The translations under genes and the position numbers were made by a program. A stretch of 24,802 nucleotides of DNA from DAOTVC01 sp034437215. GTDB lineage: Bacteria; Chloroflexota; Anaerolineae; B4-G1; SLSP01. Of the stretch, positions 1 through 6,978 are shown piece by piece. The stretch covers positions 1 to 24,802 of the forward strand of contig DAOTVC010000051.1 of assembly GCA_034437215.1 (NCBI GenBank). Direction: 5' to 3'. Under the pieces are notes generated by a model. The model made no database searches and was not told where the DNA came from. It saw only the letters and a program-made list of their open reading frames with translations. The first letter of the stretch is position 1, and each line of letters starts with the position of its first letter.

Positions 1-555
1 GAAAAGGGCAAAAGGGACAAGTGAGCCGACCATCACTGGTCTTAACCCTATTTTAATCTAAAGCGGTTACGCTGAGGGGGGCTGTCTGCCGGGCGCGGGA
101 AGCGGGCGGAAGAAAAGTAACACCTGACACCCCGTGATGGTAGATTTACTGATCCGGACGGGTACTGCTAAACCGAGCCGGGCTACGACCTCTCCGCCAG
201 CGGTTAATGAACTTTGAATATTTAGTCGGGTAATAGAGGTTGACGCGAGGTGTGACGGGACTGAAGTCCCTCCCTGGGGCGCGCTGCGCGTGCCGGGCGT
301 CGGCCTCCGCCGACGCAGAGAGCGAGTTGGCGCCCCTATTAAAGTCGACTGAAGATGTGCTTCCGGCAGCGTGCTTACTGGAACACACGTGCTTCATGGT
401 AGCCTGTGGCTTGGGCCCCAGGCGATGCCGGGCATGGCCCGTCAACTTTAGCCTTTTATGACCAGATTAGTGGCGACTTTGCGTGAGGTTTGTGGTTCTT
501 TCAGGAGAGCCATTAGTGAGAACTTGCGAAAAACTGACGGTCACTCGTCAATGCC
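1..555. other. Gene-free region rich in nested inverted repeats (candidate structured RNA)
   Basis: No frame here gives a convincing protein: the short open frames have odd composition and no ribosome binding site. Many complementary segments are visible. ACCTCT at 188-193 pairs with AGAGGT at 235-240. GGGAC at 257-261 pairs with GTCCC at 266-270 around a TGAA loop. GGGGCGC at 276-282 pairs with GCGCCCC at 330-336 and encloses two further hairpins, one of them a perfect 7-bp stem (298-304 with 309-315, loop CTCC). AAAGTCG at 341-347 can pair with CGACTTT at 474-480, enclosing a nested GGGCC/GGCCC stem (413-417 with 436-440). I compared it by eye with tmRNA, RNase P RNA, SRP RNA and 6S RNA hallmarks and could not assign it. 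It may be a structured non-coding RNA or only GC-rich intergenic DNA. Confidence 0.35.
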
Positions 556-592
556 CTGCGATTCGCCTTGACCTGCAAATCGCAGTATACTG
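556..592 (+). promoter_or_regulatory. Operator-like nested palindromes with a -10-like TATACT
   Basis: CTGCGATT at 556-563 is the exact reverse complement of AATCGCAG at 578-585, with 14 nt between. Immediately next to it, overlapping by 3 nt, CAGTATACTG at 583-592 is a perfect 10-bp palindrome containing TATACT (586-591), a good -10 match. A TTGACC lies at 568-573 but only 12 nt upstream, too close for a standard -35. The arrangement fits a repressor or activator site on the promoter of the small gene starting at 641. That function is inferred. Confidence 0.4.
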
Positions 593-640
593 AGAGTCAA
601 GAGAACCTCTGAACTAATCACCATGGAAGGAGTAAGGGTC

Positions 641-958
641 ATGATCGAACGCGCGCGCGAAATCGCACAGATGATGGGCTACAAGAGCATCGACGCCACC
701 CTCGAGGCCATCGGCCAGGGGGAGCTGCTCCTGCTGAAGGTGCCCGAGGAGAAGCGGCAGGACGTGGCGCAGTGGCTGCGAGCACGGATTCCCGAGGTCC
801 GCAGTGTGGACGAGGAGCTCGCGAACACCCTCGAGGAGCTCGCTTCCGGTCTCGACTTCTTCGCCGAGCTGCGGCGCTATCCCCCGGACGCCGACGTCTG
901 CGAGACGGACCTCCCCCACGGCTGGCCCAGCTACTGCGACAAGGACGCGAAGCTCTAA
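641..958 (+). CDS. Small hypothetical protein (105 aa)
   Basis: I do not recognise this family. The start at 641 is chosen over an in-frame ATG at 623 because GGAAGGAG at 625-632 sits 8 nt upstream of 641 and would lie inside the gene if 623 were used. The protein is soluble, acidic and probably helical. It begins MIERAREIAQ, has a charged middle with EEKRQDVAQWLRAR and EELANTLEEL, and ends with a proline/cysteine-containing tail (two Cys near residues 88 and 98, with a DLPHGWPSYC stretch). There is no signal peptide or membrane segment. It is a single-gene unit with its own promoter-like palindrome upstream and a hairpin directly after the stop. GC-rich third positions and the strong ribosome binding site make it likely to be a real gene. 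Its function is unknown. Confidence 0.75.
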   Translation: MIERAREIAQMMGYKSIDATLEAIGQGELLLLKVPEEKRQDVAQWLRARIPEVRSVDEELANTLEELASGLDFFAELRRYPPDADVCETDLPHGWPSYCDKDAKL

Positions 959-961
959 AAG

Positions 962-987
962 ACGCCGGCTCTGGAATCATCCGGCGT
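962..987 (+). terminator. Hairpin after the small hypothetical gene
   Basis: ACGCCGG at 962-968 pairs perfectly with CCGGCGT at 981-987 around a 12-nt loop, 3 nt after the stop codon. No T-run follows, so it would be an atypical terminator or an mRNA 3' end stabiliser. Confidence 0.35.
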
Positions 988-995
988 GAAGCGTA

Positions 996-1030
996 AGGCG
1001 TGAAACGTGAGGGCCTCACGTTTCACGCCT
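996..1030. repeat. 17-bp perfect palindromic repeat of the ACGTTTCACG family
   Basis: Positions 996-1012 and 1014-1030 are exact reverse complements separated by one base, a near-perfect 35-bp palindrome. The core words CGTGAAACGT and ACGTTTCACG recur at 1747-1771 and inside the mobile-element candidate at 6736-6771, which marks a dispersed repeat family in this genome. It lies between the convergent gene ends at 958 and 1101 and may also work as a bidirectional terminator. Confidence 0.7.
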
Positions 1031-1100
1031 CACGGTTTACATCCGGATCCCCCAGAAGCAACACGCCGAACACCGCAGCGAAGATAAATCCGCCCGTTCC

Positions 1101-1490
1101 CTAGACCGTGATCTCCACCCGGTTCCCGTCGGGGTCGAGGACGACGCTCTCGTAGTAGCCGTCCCCCGTCCGCCGGGGGCCGCTGAGCAGGGTGTAGCCA
1201 TCGGCCTTGATGCGGGCGGTGAGGGCATCGACCAGCGCCTCGGAGCCGACGGCGATGGCCAGATGACCGCACCCCACCCGCGGCGAGGCCCCGCGCTCCT
1301 CGGCGGACGTCAGCTCCGGCAGGCGCATGATCTCCAGCCGGGCGCCCTCCTCGAAGGTGAGGAAGTAGGATTCGAAGCCCGTGCGGGCGTTGGCGTACTT
1401 CGCCCCTGCCTGCGCCTCGAAGTAGGTCTCGTAGAAGGACCGCAGCCGCTCCAGATCGTGCGTCCAGAGCGCGATGTGTTCAATTCGCAT
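1101..1490 (-). CDS. VOC superfamily (glyoxalase/bleomycin-resistance fold) protein
   Basis: This 129-residue protein has the size and motifs of single-domain VOC metalloproteins: two beta-alpha-beta-beta-beta halves that place metal ligands on opposed strands. Candidate ligands are H5 (MRIEHIALW), E53 (ARLEIMRL), H76 (GCGHLAIAV) and E126 (NRVEITV), the His/Glu/His/Glu pattern of glyoxalase I-like enzymes. It also has an LDPDGNRVEI ending typical of lactoylglutathione-lyase-like members. The start at 1490 follows AGGAGAG 6 nt upstream. A longer frame reaching 1568 would read through the neighbouring repeat and is rejected. The substrate cannot be predicted, since the fold covers glyoxalases, dioxygenases and antibiotic-binding proteins. 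It is separated from the HAD gene upstream by about 300 bp of repeats, so it is probably transcribed on its own. Confidence 0.88.
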   Translation of the reverse strand: MRIEHIALWTHDLERLRSFYETYFEAQAGAKYANARTGFESYFLTFEEGARLEIMRLPELTSAEERGASPRVGCGHLAIAVGSEALVDALTARIKADGYTLLSGPRRTGDGYYESVVLDPDGNRVEITV

Positions 1491-1518
1491 ATTTGTCTCT
1501 CCTGAAAGAAGGTGGGGA

Positions 1519-1613
1519 CTAACCGCAAAGAGATCGCAAAGATAAAGGTTTGCACCTCGATGAACCAATAATCCTTATCTCAACTTTGCGTTCTTTGCGC
1601 TCTCTGCGGTTAG
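1519..1613. repeat. Imperfect inverted repeat with CTAACCGCA ends
   Basis: CTAACCGCA at 1519-1527 and TGCGGTTAG at 1605-1613 are perfect inverted ends. The similarity continues inward for about 30 nt as repeated CGCAAAG words on the left and CTTTGCG words on the right, at 9-10 nt spacing. The unit lies just upstream of the VOC gene. It looks like a small non-autonomous or periodic intergenic element. No open frame is present inside. Confidence 0.55.
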
Positions 1614-1617
1614 CTAG

Positions 1618-1748
1618 CCTTTCTTCAGTAAAGCCACTTTATAAAATTTAAATCTATGTTCAACTCTCACAATAATCTCCGTGATTTTCTCAGTGTTCTC
1701 TGTGTCCTCCGTGGTGAAATAGAGTTCTTTCAGTAGAGTCAACTTTAC
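1618..1748. repeat. Pair of related periodic repeat units
   Basis: Two stretches align by eye. The region around 1586-1642 has a CTTTGCG-type periodic tract, a GGTTAG box and then CTTTCTTCAGTAAAG..ACTTTA. The region around 1690-1748 has a CTCTGTGTCCTCC-type tract, a GGTGAAA box and then TTCTTTCAGTAGAG..ACTTTA. They read as diverged copies of one unit in the same orientation. No gene or clear promoter is present. Confidence 0.4.
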
Positions 1749-1771
1749 GTTTCACGCCTCACGTTTCACGC
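1747..1771. repeat. Tandem ACGTTTCACG repeat, second copy in window
   Basis: ACGTTTCACG occurs twice here (1747-1756 and 1761-1770), separated by CCTC. The same words form the palindrome at 996-1030. A short CGCG-CAG-CGCG hairpin (1783-1793) follows and abuts the stop codon of the HAD gene, so the segment may serve as its 3' end. Confidence 0.6.
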
Positions 1772-1793
1772 ACCTTAACAACCGCGCAGCGCG

Positions 1794-2618
1794 CTAGATC
1801 TCGATCTCCGCCACGGAGGGGGCGATGTGGGTGGGGCGGTAGGGGAACTCCTCTACGTCCTGCCGCCGGGTCACGCCCGTGAGGACGAGCACAGTCTCCA
1901 TCCCGCTCTCCACGCCCGCCACGATGTCGGTGTCCATGCGGTCGCCGACCATCACAGTGTCCTCGGAGTGGATGTCGAGGTAGTTCAGCGCCGAGCGCAT
2001 CATCAGGGGATTGGGCTTGCCCACGAAGAAGGGGGAGACGCCGCTGGCCTCCTCGATGAGGGCCGCCATGGCCCCACAGGCGGGCACCAGCCCCCCCTCC
2101 CCCGGCGCCGAGGAGTCGGGGTTGGTGGCGATAAAGCGGGCGCCCCCCACCACCAGGCGGATGGCCTTCGTGATCTGCCCGAAGCTGTAGTTCTTCGTCT
2201 CCCCCAGCACCACATAGTCGGGATCGATCTCCGTGATGATGTACCCCACCTGGTGGATGGCCTCGGTCAGCCCGCTCTCGCCGACCACAAAGGCCGTGCC
2301 GTCGGGCCGCTGGTTCTCGAGAAAGCGCGCCGTCGCCATCGCCGCGGTGAAGATGCGATCGGCCGGCACCTCCAGCCCCCCGCGCTGCAGCCGGTGGGCC
2401 AGGTCGCGCGGGGTGTAGATGGGGTTGTTGGTGAGGACGAGGAACTCCCGCCCCTCCTCCCGCAGCCGCCCGATGAAGGCGTCGGCCCCCGGAATGGGCT
2501 TGCTGCCGGCGACGAGCACCCCGTCCATATCGATGAGGAAGTGCCTAGACGACGGATGAACCCGCTCCCCTTGCTGTGACTGCTCACCCTCTCTCTCCTG
2601 CTCTTCTCGTCCTGTCAT
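1794..2618 (-). CDS. HAD-IIA (NagD-like) phosphatase
   Basis: This 274-residue protein carries all the HAD superfamily motifs. Motif I is FLIDMDGVLV with the nucleophile D30 and acid/base D32. Motif II is LVLTNN, followed by the IIA-type cap domain. Motif III is GKPNP, and motif IV is MVGDRMDTDI, which binds magnesium. The order and the C2-cap spacing match the NagD/4-nitrophenylphosphatase/phosphoglycolate phosphatase-like subfamily of cytosolic sugar or nucleotide phosphatases. The exact substrate is not readable. The start at 2618 follows GAGGAG by 6 nt. A longer N-terminus to 2657 is unlikely. The first 22 residues are Glu/Gln-rich and low complexity, outside the conserved fold. It lies 66 nt downstream of the amidohydrolase gene, probably in the same transcript. 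Confidence 0.9.
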   Translation of the reverse strand: MTGREEQEREGEQSQQGERVHPSSRHFLIDMDGVLVAGSKPIPGADAFIGRLREEGREFLVLTNNPIYTPRDLAHRLQRGGLEVPADRIFTAAMATARFLENQRPDGTAFVVGESGLTEAIHQVGYIITEIDPDYVVLGETKNYSFGQITKAIRLVVGGARFIATNPDSSAPGEGGLVPACGAMAALIEEASGVSPFFVGKPNPLMMRSALNYLDIHSEDTVMVGDRMDTDIVAGVESGMETVLVLTGVTRRQDVEEFPYRPTHIAPSVAEIEI

Positions 2619-2684
2619 CGTAGGCTCCTCGAAAATAGATCGAAAGTTAAAGGTCAAATGTCGAACGTTCGGCGCACGCTTCTC

Positions 2685-3509
2685 TCAGCGGACGAGGCGC
2701 TCGTAGAGGTCGGGCCGCCGGTCGCCGACGGTGTCCAGTTCGAACTCTCCGACCCGGTGGACGATGCGCTTCTCCCGCGCCGCCTCCGGCTCGATCTCCG
2801 CGTAGCAGATCTCCTCCCCCTCCCCCGCCTCCGCCAGCACCTCCCCGCCGGGGTCGCTGATCTGGCTCCGTCCGAAGAACCAGAAGCCGCTCTCCTCACC
2901 GCAGCGATTGCAGGCCAGCAGGAAGATACGGTTCTCCAGGGCGCGGGTGCGGGTGACGAACTCGGGGGCGTTCTGGGAGCCGTCGGGCCAGTTGGTGGGC
3001 AGCGCGACGATCTCCGCTCCCTCCAGGGCCAGCGCCCTCAGGGCCTCGGGGAAGCGCAGATCGTAGCAGATGGCCATCCCCACCCGGCCCAGGGGCGTCT
3101 CCCAGACCCCGAAGCCCGTCCCCCCGGGCAGGGTGAAGCGATCCACACCGAGCACGGGCAGATGCGCCTTCCGGTAGACCCCCACCACCCCCTCGGGCCC
3201 GACGAGGACGGCGCTGTTGTAGACCCGCTCTCCGGTCACTCGCTCCAGCAGCCCCACGACGGCGTAGGCACCCGTCTCATTGGCCAGGGTGGTCAGGGCG
3301 TCCGTCGTCGGTCCGGGGACGGGTTCGGCGGCGGCGTAGGCGCTCTCGACGTCGGAGAAGCCGTAGCCCGAGGTGGCGCACTCGGGGAAGACGACCAGCC
3401 GGGCGCCCTGCCCCACGGCCCGGGTAAAGAGGGAGAGGATCTTGCCCCGGTTGAGGTCCAGCTCTCCCAGTTGGGGATCCATCTGGGCAACGGCAACGGT
3501 GACGCTCAT
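2685..3509 (-). CDS. Carbon-nitrogen hydrolase (nitrilase superfamily)
   Basis: This 274-residue cytosolic enzyme of the nitrilase/omega-amidase family hydrolyses non-peptide C-N bonds. The catalytic triad is complete: E43 (VVFPECATSGYG), K114 (YRKAHLPVLG) and C148 (MAICYDLRFPE). The surrounding motifs and length are those of short-chain amidohydrolases such as omega-amidase, beta-ureidopropionase or N-carbamoyl hydrolases, and I cannot choose among them. The start at 3509 has AGGAGG 7 nt upstream. It begins 19 nt after the marR stop, so the regulator and enzyme are almost certainly co-transcribed and the enzyme may be under MarR control. Confidence 0.92.
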   Translation of the reverse strand: MSVTVAVAQMDPQLGELDLNRGKILSLFTRAVGQGARLVVFPECATSGYGFSDVESAYAAAEPVPGPTTDALTTLANETGAYAVVGLLERVTGERVYNSAVLVGPEGVVGVYRKAHLPVLGVDRFTLPGGTGFGVWETPLGRVGMAICYDLRFPEALRALALEGAEIVALPTNWPDGSQNAPEFVTRTRALENRIFLLACNRCGEESGFWFFGRSQISDPGGEVLAEAGEGEEICYAEIEPEAAREKRIVHRVGEFELDTVGDRRPDLYERLVR

Positions 3510-3528
3510 GTTCCTACCTCCTGACACT

Positions 3529-4017
3529 CTAGCCCTGCTCTTCGGCGTTGCAGATCTCCAGATCCACCTCTTCAAAACGGCACACCAGCAGATCGAAGAT
3601 GCGCACGATCTCCTCGCACTGCTCCTCGCTCAGCGGCCTGATCCAACCCACGATGTGGCTCTCGGTGCGGCGCAGCAGCGCCTCGTAGGCCGACTCACCC
3701 GCTTGGGTGAGCGCCAGCATCACCCGGCGCCGGTCGCGAGGGTCCCGCCGGCGGGCGACGAGATCCCGCGCCTCCAGCCCCTGCACCAGCTTCGACATCG
3801 TGGGCAGGGAGACGCCCTGGTACTCCGCCAGCGATGAGAGGCAGTGAGCCCCCTCACGGTAGAGGACCGCCATGACGCGGAACTGGGGTTCGGTAAAGAG
3901 GCCGGAGCTGTGCATGCGCAGGTCCTGGCGCATGAGCCGTGCCAGGCGAGGGACGCCCTCGATGAGCGCATGCGCCGCTTCGATGAGTGAGGTGCTCTGC
4001 TTGCGGGGTTCCTCCAT
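3529..4017 (-). CDS. MarR-family transcriptional regulator
   Basis: This 162-residue winged-helix regulator contains EPQFRVMAVLYREGAHCLSS, then a recognition region SLAEYQGVSLPTMSKLVQGLEARDLVARRRDPRDRRRVMLALTQAG. The wing signature DPRDRR and the LTxxG box are classic for MarR. Flanking N- and C-terminal helices (residues 1-30 and 115-155) would form the dimer interface. GGGAGG lies 9 nt upstream of the ATG. It is first in a minus-strand cluster with the amidohydrolase and HAD phosphatase, and probably autoregulates from the 190-nt space at 4018-4208. A GTTAAC palindrome lies in its leader (4041-4046), but no full operator is evident. The ligand is unknown. Confidence 0.93.
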   Translation of the reverse strand: MEEPRKQSTSLIEAAHALIEGVPRLARLMRQDLRMHSSGLFTEPQFRVMAVLYREGAHCLSSLAEYQGVSLPTMSKLVQGLEARDLVARRRDPRDRRRVMLALTQAGESAYEALLRRTESHIVGWIRPLSEEQCEEIVRIFDLLVCRFEEVDLEICNAEEQG

Positions 4018-4208
4018 CGTCCGTCGCCTCCCTAGGGTTCGTTAACTTTACACTTTCCAAAACGCGACTCCGCTAACGCTGCGTCGCTTACTACGAGCGA
4101 AGGGTTCGTGGTCCAAGCAGGCACGCAGGCGCCGGTCGGAGGGCCGTCAAGCTGGCGGATCTCTAAAAATGTTAACCTATCTCTGAACCATCCCGAAAAA
4201 AGGATGAA

Positions 4209-4883
4209 CTACCGGTCCCCGGCTTGCTCCTGACCACCACGCCGCCCCAACCCCACCCGGCCTTTGAGGATGGGACGCAGGGCCATACGGATGGTCTCCT
4301 GCACCTCCTCGATGCGGCCCCCGGCATCCAGGGTGAGCCAGCGATCGGGGTCGGCTGCCGCCAGCTTCAGGTAGCCGAGGCGCACGCGGCGGTGGAAGTC
4401 CAGGGCCTCCCGGTCGAGCCGGTTCATCTCCCCGCCGCCCGACCTCCGCCGTCCCAGCCCCACCTCCGGCTCGAGGTCGAGATAGAGGGTGACGTCAGGG
4501 ACGAGCCCGTCTGTGGCGAAGCGGGTGATGGTGCGGAGATCCTCCAGGGAGAGGCCTCGCCCATATCCCTGGTAGGCGTAGGTGCTGTCGAAGAAGCGGT
4601 CACAGAGCACGATCCGCCCCTCCTCCAGGGCCGGGCGAATGCGCTCCTCGACGTGCTGCGCCCGGGCGGCCGAGTAGAGCAGGATCTCGGCGCGGGCCGT
4701 CATCTTCGTGTGGGCCGGATCGTGCAGCAGGTCGCGTATGCGCTCGCTGATCTCCGTCCCCCCCGGCTCCCGTGTGTGCAGGACCGCGTAGCCCTCTTCC
4801 TCCAACCAGCTGACGAGCAGGGGGAGCTGGGTGCTCTTCCCGCTCCCCTCAGGCCCTTCGAGCGTCAGAAAGAGGCCGCGCAC
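4209..4883 (-). CDS. tmk: Thymidylate kinase
   Basis: The enzyme phosphorylates dTMP to dTDP with ATP in the dTTP pathway. The P-loop GPEGSGKST is at residues 10-18, followed by the TMP-binding REPGGTEISERIR segment. The CDRFFDSTYAYQGYGRGL motif contains the DR(Y/F) signature, and a LID-type arginine cluster (GRRRSGGG) lies near residue 150. The length of 224 is slightly above the family norm of about 205-215 because of a Gly/Arg-rich tail ending in GGQEQAGDR. The start codon is GTG at 4883. It lies 6 nt after the stop of the R3H ATPase gene, with the purine-rich stretch around that stop supplying the ribosome binding site, so translation is likely coupled. A 5-bp hairpin with an A/T-rich loop (4189-4206) just beyond the stop may end the transcript. 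Confidence 0.95.
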   Translation of the reverse strand: MRGLFLTLEGPEGSGKSTQLPLLVSWLEEEGYAVLHTREPGGTEISERIRDLLHDPAHTKMTARAEILLYSAARAQHVEERIRPALEEGRIVLCDRFFDSTYAYQGYGRGLSLEDLRTITRFATDGLVPDVTLYLDLEPEVGLGRRRSGGGEMNRLDREALDFHRRVRLGYLKLAAADPDRWLTLDAGGRIEEVQETIRMALRPILKGRVGLGRRGGQEQAGDR

Positions 4884-4889
4884 GATCCT

Positions 4890-6491
4890 CTACCCCTCGT
4901 TACGGCTGATGCGCACGTGACGGTAGGGCTCCTTGCCGTACGATTGGGACTCCAGATCGGACCTCTCGGCCAGCTTGTGCTGATAGCGACGGATGTAGGC
5001 GTTCTGGGGTGAGAGATCGATGGAGCCCTGTCCGCCGCTGATGCGCCGGATGGCCTCCTCCGTCTCCCGCATGGCCCGGTCGAAGGAGTCGTCCTCCCGT
5101 GTCTCGCCCAGACGGAAGATCTCCGAGAGGAAGGTCTCCATCTGCGCCACGGTGTTGGCCCGCAGAACGTAGACGGGCGTACCGCGACGTTCGGCGTCCA
5201 CGATCGCCTTGGGACGCTTACGGTAGTGCTGCTTCGTCGTCACCATCACCTCGGCCTCCCCCATGGAGGTGGTGATGTTGATGGGCACGGAAAGCGTGTC
5301 CGCGGCCCGCTCCAGGCGGTTACGCGCCACGCCAAAGGAGTAGACGGAGATCTGCTTCATCCGCTGGCGCTTCTTCGGCACGTAGGGCGTCTGCACCTGC
5401 CCCCGCTCTTCCTCGACCTCTACCGTCTCCCCCACGGGCTTCACCGCTCCCGTCTGGACCTCTCCCTTCTCGTCGCGGTAGCGCAGCTGCGCCACGGGCG
5501 TGCGCCCGCGCAGGAGCGCGTCCACCGAACGGGTGACGTCCTCGTGGACGAGTACCTTCTGCCGGTCCTGGATCTCGACCAGGATGGCGAAGGTGGGCGG
5601 CGCCCGGCGTTCGAGCACCGTCTTCTGGGTACCCCGGCGCCGCGCCTCCTCGTCGGAGAGCGTCACGCTCTCGATGCCCCCCACGAGGTCGGAGAGCGTC
5701 GGATTCATCAACAGGTTGTCGATGGTGTTGCCGTGCGCCGTGGCGATGAGCTGCACCCCGCGCTCGGCGATGGTGCGCGCCGCCATGGCCTCCAGCTCCC
5801 GCCCGATCTCGTCGATGACGATGACCTCGGGGTTGTGGTTCTCCACGGCCTCGATCATCACCTCGTGCTGCAGATTGGGCATCGCCACCTGCATCCGGCG
5901 TGCCCGCCCGACGGCGGGATGGGGGATGTCGCCATCGCCGCCGATCTCGTTCGAGGTATCGACGATGACCACGCGCTTCTGGCGCGCCAGGACGCGGGCT
6001 GCCTCGCGCAGCATCGTCGTCTTCCCCACGGCAGGACGCCCCAACAGGAGCACACTCTTGCCGCTGTTGATCAGATCCTCCAGGATGTCGATAGTGCCGT
6101 AGACCGCCCGGCCCACACGGCAGGTCAGGCCGACGACGTCACCCTGGCGGTTGCGGATGGCGGAGATGCGGTGCAGCGTGCGGGCGATGCCGGCGCGATT
6201 GTCGGCGTCGAACTCCCCCACATTGTCGACCACGTAGTCGATCTCGCTGCGGATGACCTCACTGTCCCGCAGCACGACTTCGCCGTCGGTGTAGCGCGCC
6301 GTCGGCACCCGCCCCAGGTCCAGAATGACCTCGAGCAGATCGTCACGGCGATCGATGGCATCCAGCACGGCACGGATGTCCCGCGGCAGGACCTCCACCA
6401 GCATGTCCAGGTCGTCTACAATGACGCCATTGCCATTATCGTGAACGTAATTCAACTCTTCCAATTCTTTCTCACCTCTCATATTGAGCAT
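4890..6491 (-). CDS. SpoIIIAA-like AAA ATPase with C-terminal R3H domain
   Basis: This 533-residue protein combines a RecA/AAA-type ATPase core with a nucleic-acid-binding R3H domain. Residues 1-130 form an N-terminal domain. The Walker A motif GRPAVGKTTM is at 151-160, a DTSNEIGG motif follows, the Walker B VIVIDEIG is near 223-230, and a TAHGNTIDNL segment is near 250. This is the layout of SpoIIIAA/Ycf45 ATPases. The C-terminus has RRYQHKLAERSDLESQSYGKEPYRHVRI, the Arg-x3-His core of R3H. The region between (about 330-480) is charged and probably links to a second small domain. The family is known as single-stranded nucleic-acid-binding ATPases; the cellular role outside sporulation is not settled. 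The start is uncertain: ATG at 6491 or 6482, or a TTG after GAGAGGTGAG, with no perfect Shine-Dalgarno for the ATGs. It is followed 6 nt later by tmk. Confidence 0.9.
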   Translation of the reverse strand: MLNMRGEKELEELNYVHDNGNGVIVDDLDMLVEVLPRDIRAVLDAIDRRDDLLEVILDLGRVPTARYTDGEVVLRDSEVIRSEIDYVVDNVGEFDADNRAGIARTLHRISAIRNRQGDVVGLTCRVGRAVYGTIDILEDLINSGKSVLLLGRPAVGKTTMLREAARVLARQKRVVIVDTSNEIGGDGDIPHPAVGRARRMQVAMPNLQHEVMIEAVENHNPEVIVIDEIGRELEAMAARTIAERGVQLIATAHGNTIDNLLMNPTLSDLVGGIESVTLSDEEARRRGTQKTVLERRAPPTFAILVEIQDRQKVLVHEDVTRSVDALLRGRTPVAQLRYRDEKGEVQTGAVKPVGETVEVEEERGQVQTPYVPKKRQRMKQISVYSFGVARNRLERAADTLSVPINITTSMGEAEVMVTTKQHYRKRPKAIVDAERRGTPVYVLRANTVAQMETFLSEIFRLGETREDDSFDRAMRETEEAIRRISGGQGSIDLSPQNAYIRRYQHKLAERSDLESQSYGKEPYRHVRISRNEG

Positions 6492-6688
6492 TCTACCACG
6501 AACCGGACATAAAGTAAGTGTCTGTAAGAAAACGTCCTCCCGACGCCGCGTGCAGGTGTACCGGATTGCATCTGTGAAAACGCTTGGAGTGTACAGACCT
6601 CAAACGTGTAAATCACAACCCTGGTATCCCAGCTACAGCAGCTACAGGGAATTATACTTTACGAACCCTAAGCCCGGCTAATCATATT
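6492..6688. other. Intergenic DNA between the divergent R3H ATPase and MFS genes
   Basis: No gene is visible. The first 40 nt must contain the promoter of the minus-strand R3H gene, where TAGAAT on the minus strand just before the ATG is a weak -10 candidate. On the same strand a TATAAT lies near 6651-6656 without a recognisable -35. A short direct repeat of AGCTACAGC occurs at 6632-6649. The stretch ends in the left direct repeat of the mobile-element candidate. Confidence 0.4.
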
Positions 6689-6799
6689 GGTGTGTTTCAA
6701 TCCAGTTGTGATCTATCCATGGCTTAAACGTAAATCGTGAAACGTTAAGCCCTCACGTTTTACGTTTCACGCCTCGGTTTAACACAAGTGAAACACACC
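6689..6799. mobile_element. MITE-like element with 11-bp TIRs and 11-bp flanking direct repeat
   Basis: GGTGTGTTTCA at 6689-6699 and TGAAACACACC at 6789-6799 are perfect inverted ends of a 111-bp segment. Directly outside, CTAATCATATT occurs at 6678-6688 and again at 6800-6810 as a perfect 11-bp direct repeat, the arrangement of a target-site duplication. Inside, further inverted pairs are nested: TTAAAC 6724-6729 with GTTTAA 6777-6782, and CGTGAAACGT 6736-6745 with ACGTTTCACG 6762-6771. The inner words are shared with the dispersed repeats at 996-1030 and 1747-1771. There is no transposase gene, so it would need one supplied in trans. Confidence 0.65.
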
Positions 6800-6882
6800 C
6801 TAATCATATTGCCTAACCATCCCATCCATTATAGCATACGTGCATTTGTTTTACCTTAGAATCACGAATCTCTGCCGCGGAA

Positions 6883-6978
6883 CTCTGTTTGACACGAGCT
6901 CTGTTGGACAAGGGCTCTGTTTGGCAATAGTTCTGTTTGGCAATAGTTCTGTTTGGCAAGAACGCTGGTTGACAAGGG
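6883..6978 (+). repeat. Six 16-bp tandem repeats bearing -35-like hexamers
   Basis: Six contiguous 16-nt units begin at 6883, 6899, 6915, 6931, 6947 and 6963, with consensus close to CTCTGTTTGGCAATAG. Units 3 and 4 differ at one base, while the first two and last are more diverged. Each unit carries TTGACA, TGGACA or TTGGCA at the same phase. The array ends about 48 nt before the MFS start codon. It could be an array of regulator sites or a slippage-prone promoter tract. Confidence 0.75.

Noticed and set aside
240..461. A 73-residue open frame in the 5' gene-free region
   Set aside because: There is no ribosome binding site, the composition is Cys/Ala/Arg-rich without a domain pattern, and it runs across strong inverted repeats.
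1..555. tmRNA, RNase P RNA, SRP RNA or 6S RNA
   Set aside because: The expected conserved sequence blocks for tmRNA, RNase P and SRP RNA are not found by eye, and no convincing 6S-type central bubble could be drawn.
1491..1568. Longer N-terminus for the VOC protein
   Set aside because: It reads through the inverted repeat element. The internal ATG at 1490 begins the conserved fold and has AGGAGAG upstream.
4018..4208. Small gene between marR and tmk
   Set aside because: There is no open frame with a ribosome binding site. The space is best explained as the promoter region of the marR cluster plus the 3' end of the tmk transcript.
6883..6978. CRISPR array
   Set aside because: The repeats are contiguous 16-bp units without spacers and there are no cas genes.
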